Below are positions 23,098 through 32,569 of a stretch of DNA of 64,000 nucleotides, in pieces (within the stretch, counting starts at the first letter, position 1; each line of letters opens with the position of its first letter). The notes under the pieces are model-generated. The model saw only the letters and a list, made by a program, of their open reading frames with translations, was not told the origin of the DNA and searched no databases. The stretch is taken from NCBI GenBank assembly GCA_022495995.1, contig JAFEMH010002460.1, positions 186,001 through 250,000 on the forward strand, read 5' to 3'. Both the position numbers and the translations under genes were made by a program. This DNA comes from Adenophora triphylla var. japonica. Taxonomy: Eukaryota; Streptophyta; Magnoliopsida; Asterales; Campanulaceae.

Positions 23098-23222
23098 TTA
23101 GTGAATGAAGGGATATATTTAGGGATATTTTTGTCATTTCATTCGATGACATTTTTGAAAAATACAACTTACGGGTTTACTCAACAATTTTACGGGTTTA
23201 TATAACAATTCTCTTAGTGTTA

Positions 23223-24078
23223 GCCACACTCTCGTTTTAATTAGGATAAATTGCAACAAGATCCCTTTACTTTTCACTTACAACTTTAGAAGCCCCCGTA
23301 CTTTGTAGTTTTAGTTCTTTTTGTCTCACTCTTGACTTTGACTTTTTTTTTTTTGAATTTTCTACTTAAATTAGATAGATTAGATTAGGTTTTGAACTTT
23401 TGTATCCCTATATAAACAACGTGACTACCATATTATTATGTGCTTGACGGAGACATCTAGGATATTCAAGAGAGATCCACAAATAGTATTAACGAGAGGG
23501 AAAAGGGACCTAGGAGATGCCATGAGAGGCACTTATACAATCCTAGCCATTATCGAGGTGTGTGTTTTTTTATAGAGGAGATGAGATATATATGAGAAAT
23601 TTGTTCACGGAGAATATTCATGCTTATATCTTAGTGATTGCATGTGAAAAGTTGTAACCACCATTATATATTGATTATATTGTATATTATAGTTTGACAT
23701 CTCTACCAGATGTGTAGTTATGTGTCGATAAACTTAGTTTCTAAATCATGTGTTGTATCTTTCATATTATTTGTTGGTGATTGATTCTTCCCGTAATAGG
23801 ATTGCTATTATGAGTTAGGCGGATGTGAGATCTTTAACATGTTGCTTTCTCATAATAACTTGAGGTTGCGGTTGCACTTTATTTATTTTTCATACGGTCC
23901 ATTCATATTTCATACCGAACATTCTACTTTCTATTGTTATCACAATTTCATATTCAGATAAAATATTTTTTCTTAAAATGCAATAAAAGTAATAATATCT
24001 TAATTTTTTTTCCAAAAAATACCATGCATACATATATTATTAAAAGGGGGGAAAAGAAAAAAAAACATTTAACATCAT
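23223..24078. other. AT-rich spacer without recognised genes
   Basis: The start (ataaattgcaacaagatccc, about 23244) resembles ends of some plant MULE or hAT elements, but I found no partner end. No coding region. Confidence 0.4.
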
Positions 24079-27000
24079 CTATATTACAATAGAGGTGGAG
24101 AATAACCACCACACAAAGAGTGGCTGAGATTCAATATAGAAAAAGACAAAGAGTGGCTCAGATTTAATTTTAGATCCCACTCTTTGAAGAAAACGACAAT
24201 CAATAGAGTGGTTTCCTGTCCGGCATTGCATCTCTCCCACAATAGTCAATCTTCACTCCTAATTGAAAAACCCCTCCCCCCCTTCCTGAATTGCCATTGT
24301 GATCCGTCATCATAATCAATTGGGTCGTTCATTCAGAGCCACACAATAGCCATCATACTCAAGACGGTTTCCACCGACAGTTACCTCAATTCTTCCCCTT
24401 CCAAAGTTATCTATTTCAAATCACAAACATCGTCGAATAATGAGTGATGAACATAGATGGATGCAAAGTCGGCGCTGAAAAAGGAAAGAGGAAGTCGGCC
24501 CCGGCCCAAGCATAGGCATGACAGTTAGTAGTCACCTCCGACCTCTCCCCCATCTCCGCCTCAAATACTAGGGCTATCAGGCTAGGGTTTCAAGATTCCA
24601 TTGCAGTTAAACAAACATATCTCCCTTCATTTATTTAATTTGTTGGTTAATCCTTATTTCACCCACAATACTCTGCGAATCATTTGTCTTATTTCTGCAA
24701 AATTATTTGAAAATACCCTAAGGTATCATTTGGAATGAAACCTAATGTCTTTTCGGGAGGAAGGAATCAATTTCATGAAATTGCAACTGGAAACATAGAT
24801 AGATCATATAGGTGTTTTAATTCAAAGGTGAAATCGAAAACAAAGCAGAAGAATTAGAAATTTTGAAATTTTTAGACATAGGGGATTCTATCTTTGTTTC
24901 TTCAATTTCATGATTTTTAAGCTATAAAGTATTACCATCCGTCCCAAAATAAATCTCAAAATACCTATTGATTGATACACTCTCCAGATTTTGAGTTACT
25001 AATTAGCCCTTTCCAGCCATGCCTAAACTATTTTTGATGATAACAGAAGTCTCATAGAAAAATACTGTAAGTGTTAAAATAATGAAATTACTGATATTGT
25101 CTATATTACAATAGAGGTGGAGAATAACCACCACACAAAGAGTGGCTGAGATTCAATATAGGAAAAGACAAAGAGTGACTCAGATTTAATTTCAAATCCC
25201 ACTCTTTGAAGAAAACGACAATCAATAGAGCGGTTTCCTGTCTGACATTGCATATCTCCCACAATAGTCAATCTTCACTCCTAATTGAAAAACCCCTCCC
25301 CTCCCATTACAGTATTGCCATTGTGATCTGTCATCATAATCAGCTGGGTCGTTCATTCAGGGCCACATAATCGCCATCATACTCAAATACTCAAGACGGT
25401 TTCCACCGACAGTTTCCCCAATTCTTCCCCTTTCAAAGTAATCTATTTCAAATCACAAACATCGTTGAATGAGTGATGAACATAGATGGATGCAAAGTCG
25501 GCGCTGAAAAAGGAAAGAGGAAGTCGGCCCCGACCCAAGCATAGGCATGACAGTCGGTAGTCACCTCTGACCTCTCCCCCATCTCCGCCTCAGACGCTAG
25601 GGCTAGCAGGCTAGGGTTTCAAGATTCCATTGCAGTTAAACAAACATATCTCCCTTTGTTTCTTTAATTTGTTGGTTAATCCTTATTTCACCCACAATAC
25701 AAATATCCTAAGGTATCATTTGGAATGAAACCTAATGTCTTTTCGGGAGGAAGGAATCAATTTCATGAAATTGTAACTGGAAACATAGATAGATCATATA
25801 GGTGTTTTAATTCAAAGGTGAAATCGAAAACAAAGCAGAAGAATTAGAAATTTTGAAATTTTTAGACAGAGGGGATTCTTTCTTCGTTTCTTCAATTTCA
25901 TGATTTTTAAGCTATAAAGTATTACCATTCGTTCCAAAATAAACCTCAAAATCCCTATTGATTGATACACTCTCCAGATTTTGCGTTACTAATTAGCCCT
26001 TTCCATCCATGCCTAAACTATTTTTGATGATAACAGAAGTCTCATAGAAAAATACTGTAAGTGTTAATATAATGAAATTACTGAAATTGTCTATATTACA
26101 ATAGAGGTGGAGAATAACCACCACACAAAGAGTGGTTGAGATTCAATATAGGAAAAGACAAAGAGTGGCTCAGATTTAATTTCAAATCCCACTCTTTGAA
26201 GAAAACGACAATCAATAGAGCGATTTCCTGTCCGGCATTGCATCTCTCCCACAATAGTCAATCTTCACTCCTAATTGAAGAACCCCTCCCCTCCCCTTCC
26301 CGAATTGCCATTGTGATCCGTCATCATAATCAGCCGGGTCATTCATTTAGGGCCACACAATCACCACCATACTCAAGACGGTTTCCACCGACAGTTTCCC
26401 CGATTCTTCCCCTTCCAAAGTTATCTATTTCAAATCACAAACATCGTCGAATGAGTGATGAACATAGATAGATGCGAAGTCGGCGCTAAAAAAGGAAAGA
26501 GGAAGTCGACCCCGGCCCAAGCATAGGCATGACATTCAGTAGTCACCTCCGACCTCTCCCCCATCTCCGCCTCAGACGCTAGGGCTAGCAGGCTAGGGTT
26601 TCAAGATTCCATTGCAGTTAAACAAACATATCTCCCTTCGTTTATTTAATTTGTTGGTTAATCCTTATTTCACCCATAATACTCTACGAATCATTTGTTT
26701 TATTTCTGCAAAATTATTTGAAAATACCCTAAGGTATCATTTGGAATGAAACCTATTGTCTATTCGGGAGGAAGTAATCAATTTCATGAAATTGTAAATG
26801 AAAGATAGATCACATAGGTGTTTTATTTCAAAGGTGAAATCGAAAACAAAACAGAAGAATTAGAAATTTTGAAATTTTTAGACAGAGGGGATTCTATCTT
26901 AGTTTCTTCAATTTCATGATTTTTAAGCTATAAATTATTATTTCATACGTCCCAAAATAAATCTCAAAATACCTATTGATTGATACACTCCCCGGATTTT

Positions 27001-27102
27001 GCGTTACTAATTAGCCCTTTCCAGCCGTGCCTAAACTATTTTTGATGATAACAAAAGTCTCATAGAAAAATACTGTAAATATAATGAAATTACTGAAATT
27101 GT
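24079..27102. repeat. Three tandem copies of a ~1-kb unit
   Basis: Direct repeats at 24079-25100 (1,022 bp), 25101-26090 (990 bp) and 26091-27102 (1,012 bp). Each starts CTATATTACAATAGAGGTGG and ends near AATGAAATTACTG. They share the same internal motifs in order, with scattered substitutions; the middle copy lacks about 40 bp near 25700. Each has an AAAGAGTGGCT-rich start, a GC-richer middle with ATGAGTGATGAACATAGATG-like sequence, and a lone MITE-like CCATCCGTCCCAAAATAAA end. No long frame is conserved in all copies. A diverged start of the unit reappears at about 29699. Origin unknown: it may be a duplicated gene 5' region. Confidence 0.9.
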
Positions 27103-28686
27103 TCGCTGCTCTCTATTTGCATTGCCCTCTCAATTACTTGCTCATTGGGAGCTTCAATAAATGACTAAATATGTGAACTAAATTTTAATGAAAACAAATC
27201 ATTGTTTTATTCAAATCCAAGTTGGGAAATCATGAACATCTCTCGGTGCACTGGAGTTGGGGTAAATTGCCTTGGATAGGGAAAAGAAATTGAATTTGGT
27301 ATATTCAGTAATTAAAGGACTTAGAATCAAATTTGCTAAGTTATCTGTTTGTGGGTATTAAGTAGTAATAGCCTTGACAGATTAGGTCAAAATAAATTAT
27401 ATCTTAACCCAAACCGATGTAGACACTCTTATGTGTCAAAAAAAAAATTATATCTTAAGCTATAAAGTGTTTTAATACATAGAAAATATTTATCTACTTG
27501 GTTACTATGATTTGGATTGGTAATGTTGATGGCCGATTGGTGTAAATTTCTATGCTTGGTTGTTATCGTGATGCTGTCGTAAGTTAGTAGATTCATGTTT
27601 CTGCTAATTCTTAGACTCCAGTGTATTTACTCGATTATTTTTTATATGGTGGACTTAAATTTTATTTAATGTCTTATGATGGAATTGATTGATTGGGTTA
27701 GGGGGTGTTCATATTTTGCTACTGTTTTGGGGCTTTCTTTAATAGAATTGGATGATTCCCCCAACTCTGCAACTCTAACCATAAGTTTATTTATGTTAGG
27801 GTTTGTCTTTACTCTGTTTATGTTATCGTGATGCTGTCGTAAGTTAGCAATAGAGTACTTCACCTTGATGTTGATCAATGAAGGTCTCCATTTCCGCATG
27901 AGGTTTATTAACACCCTAGGTAACAACCATAATAAAGCCAACCATACGTGTATTTTTCTTTTAATTTAACTTGCTTATAGATCAAAGGTTGATTTTTTTA
28001 CTTGCTTTTTCATGTGCAAACTATCAAATTAATCTATAAGTTTGTACACAATAATCACTTCTCTCATTCTACTCGAACTTTTATATTTTCTTCACTTGAA
28101 ATGCAAGGATCGAGTTTATACTCTATACTCTACACACCAGTTTAGAATGGGTTGTTTCTAATAACTTTATAAGTCACTTTACTATATTAATAAGATCTTC
28201 AAGTGATTGTCACTTTTATAGCCACTTTACTTAACTCGCATTTACCTATTGCTTCACATGCTCAACAAGAGAGATACAGTGGAGTGGAAAGTTTGAACAA
28301 TTTGAAAGTAGAAAATTTGAACTGTTTTAATGGAATGAAGGATAAATCATACAAATAGATATTCGTCCTAAAAGGATAGTCTCTTTTGAAGAAGTTGTTT
28401 TAATCTTACGTAGTTTATTGTAAAATGGTGTTATGACACCATGTGTTTGATTATTTCAGGATGGTAAATTTCATTAAAGATGTTTAAGATGGTTTAGCAT
28501 GGCGTGGATTTCAAATAAGACATTCAGATGTGTGGTACATTAAGTGAAAAGTGAAACTGATTGATTTCATATTGTCAATGTCCCATCTATGCACAATTAT
28601 CTAATTGAAGAATCTCTTTTTGTGTATAAGGTGTCTTTGTTAGCATGTCAAATAAAAGTAAATATTTTCACCTCACTAAAGTACTT
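27103..28686. other. Intergenic or intronic DNA, no gene recognised
   Basis: AT-rich, no credible coding exon. The string GTTATCGTGATGCTGTCGTA occurs twice, near 27563 and 27824, in direct orientation and may mark a decayed duplication. Confidence 0.4.
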
Positions 28687-28701
28687 TATATTTACTCGAA
28701 C

Positions 28702-29018
28702 TTTTTTTTTTTTTTTTTTTTTTTGATCCCAGGGTTCCTCGTAGAGTTAATCACGGGACCACTAGCCCGGCCACGGTGTCCTGGCGGAGGCAAATCGCGG
28801 ATATGCCCAGGCGGTGGCGGCAGCGCTTATACTCACGACCCCAGGGAGCCCTCCTACAAGCCAATGCCGTTCCATAATGCTTGAATGGATGTGCGGCTCA
28901 CAGGACCCAAAACCCAAGATAGGAATTAAACCAGAACGATTCTCCTTGGGGGGAATCGAACCAGTGACCTCCCCTTCGGGAAGTTACCCAAGATACCATT
29001 GGGCCAAAGCCCATTAGA
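28702..29018 (-). mobile_element. tRNA-derived SINE, reverse orientation
   Basis: 317-bp element read on the minus strand. A box (GGCTTTGGCCCAATGG, complement of 28997-29012), B box (GGTTCGATTCC, complement of 28952-28962), GC-rich body, and a long A tail (T run 28702-28724). A perfect 15-bp duplication, TATATTTACTCGAAC, lies at 28687-28701 and 29019-29033. It differs from the SINE at 139-309. The open frames across it are not real genes. Confidence 0.92.
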
Positions 29019-29162
29019 TATATTTACTCGAACTTTTCAATCATGATAGAATGCTAAAGCGTCATTGGAATCATCCCAAGGCCACACGCACCTGTCTCCA
29101 CCATTTTTCTCTCTTCTTTGACTAAAACTTTGACCAATGATTGCATCAGAAGAAGGTAACAA

Positions 29163-29248
29163 GTAGTTGATAGTGAATAATGTAGTGGTTTGGGATTATG
29201 AAAAGGTAGTTGATAGTGAATAATGGAGTGGTTTGGGATTATGAAAAG
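29163..29248. repeat. Two-copy tandem duplication, period 43
   Basis: The units begin GTAGTTGATAGTGAATAATG and continue GTGGTTTGGGATTATG. They differ at one position I can see. Lies in otherwise unassigned DNA 29034-29698. Confidence 0.85.
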
Positions 29249-29698
29249 GAGAGTCTTTGATATGCACAGTTCTGTTACATTCATAATTGAGTTACTGTTA
29301 AAGTCCAAGATTGATATGTATTTGGAATTGGAGAGTGATGTGGGAACGGTTTACGGAGAAGTCCAACTTTGCAATTTCGAAAACGGTATAACCAAATTTC
29401 GTCTCACATGGTAAATATCGTAAATTAGAACATTTGTTCTTATTATTCTGGTGAACTCTTAGATTTTTCCACATTGTTCTTCAATCTGACATTTGAATTT
29501 TCATTTACTCTCAAGTTGATGCAACAGTTAAGAACAAACTTAGGCAACATCCGTTTGTAGTTTGTGATTGTTTGCTATTCTACTTAAATGAAATTTGAGT
29601 AATTGGGGTGATTTTAATGGTGTTCATCTTTTAATTTTACTTACTTGACCACCGTGCATAATGTTCTGTGCCATTAGCACCGGTTAGGGAGTACTAGT
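29249..29698. other. Unassigned sequence between SINE and repeat fragment
   Basis: No gene or bounded element identified. The short frame at 29223-29414 has no known motif. Confidence 0.4.
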
Positions 29699-30389
29699 TT
29701 ATATTGCAATAGAGGTGGAGAATAATCAACACACAAAGAGTGGCTAAGATTCAATCTCAGAAAATACAAAAAAAAAAAAAAAAAAAGCTGAGATTGAATT
29801 TGAAAAGAAAAAAAAATGTCTAACTCCCAACAGTTACAGAACTCTCCTCTATTCTTTTTCGACAACCGCTCTACTCCACACTTTCCCCATTCCTTCCCTA
29901 TCTATGTACATTCACTCACCAACCCCGCCCGTCGCATGCAACCCTCACTTTAAGTATTCTTTTTTAATTTGCACTTTTCATTGGATCCAATTTCATCTAA
30001 ACAAAATGATTACCGGTGGAAGAAGTTGCATCTCTTCTCCGCCGAATTTCTCAAACGATGTTAATCCATCTTCAGCACCACCCCCAGATTTCAGGTTCAT
30101 TTACTTTTCTGTTCTTTATAAAATGCATTTTTTTTAACTTTTTCATGCTTTGTTCTGTACACTCCAACTAACATACATACACCATTTTAGATTCATGTTT
30201 TTCTGTGTTATAGATAATAGATGTCTGAATTCTCCATGTTTGCAAAGCTCCTATTTCTGAAAGCAACATCATCATCGCTAAGTACGATATTTCTTTATTT
30301 TACATGTTTTCACTTAATTGATCTGTTTGTAATAATCAATTTATGCTAAGTTATGTGGTCTAAAATTGGTCATTGATTTTGGGACAGAG
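29699..30389 (+). other. Fragment of the 1-kb unit followed by a possible first exon
   Basis: 29699-29755 is a diverged copy of the start of the unit at 24079. After an A run and CT-rich leader, an ATG at 30006 opens MITGGRSCISSPPNF and reaches a GT donor near 30094 (CAGGTTCATT). This looks like a first exon with a 5' UTR, but its partner exons cannot be joined with confidence because a 13-kb nested insertion follows. I do not recognise the protein. Confidence 0.35.
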
Positions 30390-31142
30390 TGTAGGGTAAA
30401 TATTAGCAATAATATTTGAAAAGGCTTTATCGAAAATAGCAAAATAATAACTATTAATAATAAATGCGGAAATTGAAATAATCGGAAGTCGAGTCTTGTG
30501 TTGAACACAATTTTCGCAAGAAGATATTGTCCCGTCCAAGTGCTTACGGTTGCTAGCAATCTTCTCGTAAGATAAAACAACTTATCGTCTTTTTGATAGA
30601 AGCACTTCAAATCAAAAGACTCGACGAACTTAATTGGTGTTTAGAACTTCTGAACTTTGAAGGGAGGAAGAATGCTACAAGATGATATTTAACTGAATAT
30701 CTAATGCTTTGGATGAATTGATGAAATGAATTGACAACCTGGGGGGCCTTTTATAGATATTGAAGAGTTCTGGTGACCTTTCTGTTGGATCGTACCTAAT
30801 GGGATAGCACAATTTGGGCTACTACTTGCATGGTTGGCCCAATGGTCCAACTAGGTTGGCCCAAGGAGGAACACTACTCCTTGTTTACATTCACTTATAA
30901 ACTAGCATTATTTTACATCTCAAAGCAATGTGGGATAACTCTTGCATATCCCATAAACTCTTCATTTACCCATTTCATTTTGTATACTTTGAGCATTAAT
31001 TTCTCATTAACCACAAATTAGTTTTGAGAAAATAAATATATCAAATTAATCTACTCCAAATGCAGATTATTAATATGCAATCAATTTTCATTTTCCTAAA
31101 ATGAAACCTTATGAAATTCTTGGTCAAAAGTCGATCAAACCT

Positions 31143-31909
31143 TGATGATGCCAAAATCGTCAAATCAGCCCAAATCCAAGCGTTCGGATGCTCCGGAGAT
31201 TGCAAGGCCTGAAAATAAGGGAAAACACGTAAACTAAGCCGGGACGGATCCGGCTAAAGGCCCTCCGGCGTGAGAGTAAGTTCACGATTTGTATGTAAGA
31301 AACAAAATTGACAGAGTTTCTGTATTGTAAAAAATAACGTACCCAGTAATGAGCCATAGGGCTTGTATTTATAGGGATGGATTGATAGAATCCATGTTGA
31401 AGTGAACTTGTAAAGAGATAAGATATAATCTTAAGAGAATTATATCTGTTAAGGAGTCATTGTTTGACTTGAATTGGTGTTGGTAATTGTAATCCTGATT
31501 GGATCACGACTGTAGAATCCTTGTTTGATAAGGACTGTGTAATCTGCTAGCCGGAACGCCGAGGAGCAAAAATGTTTTATCTCGGCATTAGCATATAAGC
31601 CGAGCTGCATGATATTGCCTCCTCGTCATTTGATGATTGGCCGGCATGTGAAGTTGCGGGGGTGAATGATTCTGTTTCCTCGTCACTTGATGATATGACG
31701 AGGTAAGAACTTTTCTCTCCTCGTCACTTGCGATATCTCGGAGCAAGATGGTCCAAGTACGAAGATATAAGGCCGAGATGGATGCTCTTCGGCATACGAG
31801 GAAGATGTTCCTCGGCCCTGACACTTGCGTATTGGATTATGTTTATGGCCCAATCCCTTTGGGCCCAATTCGGGCAAGCCCATATTCGTATCTCGGTTTA
31901 TACTGTTCA
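31143..31909 (-). repeat. Gypsy 3' LTR
   Basis: 767 bp; on the element strand it runs TGAACAG...CATCATCA. It has several CTCGGC / GCCGAG and CCTCGTC motifs that also fill the antisense gene and its 3' flank. Confidence 0.95.
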
Positions 31910-31923
31910 GTGGCCCCCGACTT
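31910..31923 (-). promoter_or_regulatory. Gypsy polypurine tract
   Basis: The element strand reads AGTCGGGGGCCAC directly before the 3' LTR. It is the purine-rich primer site for plus-strand DNA synthesis. Confidence 0.8.
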
Positions 31924-32569
31924 TCTAGCTCGGCATATGACGAGGAGAAAGTCATCTCGTCCTCGGCTTTATGGGATACGAACAGGTTTTGACACGTGTC
32001 CTCGGCGTCTCTTCATTATCTGACGGTTAATATTCTAATGATTACATGGGGCCCCCCAGTCTTGTCACACCTTGAAAATCGTTACCAGCATTTAATTTAG
32101 GGGGCGCCTTACCCGGATTCTTGCTTTACCCATGGGTTTGACCCGATTAAGTGAGTATAAAAAGCTAAAATCCTCTCATTTAAACCTTTACACACCCCAA
32201 TTGTTTTAGAGCGAATAGCAAGGATTCACCGGCGAATCTCAGGTCTTCATCCTACCCAGCTTTCGGCGAACTTGATTTTTCCGGCGAAGTTACATTCTGT
32301 TGCGATTCCGACCATTCCTTCACACTCAGGTATGAAATTTCTCCCTTTTTATGTCTTTCGCTCCTGATTTCGAATTTTCTAGGGTTTTTGGAAGAAATTT
32401 TGAATGTGCCAAGAAAAAGAACCGCCATCGTTGAAGACTGAAGCTTTTCTTCATGAATTTCTACTTTTTTAACTCTTCAAACTTCAAATCTTTGATTTTC
32501 TTTGAAATTTGTATGAACTTCCTTGAATATTGAATGAACTTCCCCTTTAATCTTTGATTTCCCTTAGAA

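Larger units (their letters stand above)
20282..23213. mobile_element. Mutator-like element with a convergent gene pair (MULE-2)
   Basis: 2,932-bp element with about 44-bp terminal inverted repeats (20282-20325 and 23170-23213, one mismatch seen) built of two ACGGGTTTA-type half-repeats. A perfect 9-bp duplication, TTAGTGTTA, is at 20273-20281 and 23214-23222. It carries a plus-strand PMD-like gene start (20627-21748) and a minus-strand FAR1/MuDR-like gene (21758-22814) that meet nine bases apart. No DDE transposase domain is present, so it is non-autonomous and apparently a deletion or capture derivative. Confidence 0.92.

Noticed and set aside
23244..23345. Possible end of a further MULE or hAT element (AAATTGCAACAAGATCCC)
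   Set aside because: No matching inverted end or target duplication found within several kilobases.
24079..27102. Repeat array considered as CRISPR or satellite DNA
   Set aside because: Only three units of about 1 kb with no spacers, in a plant genome; too few and too long for either.
28645..29017. Two overlapping open frames with Gly- and Pro-rich peptides
   Set aside because: They lie in the body of a reverse-oriented SINE bounded by a 15-bp duplication.
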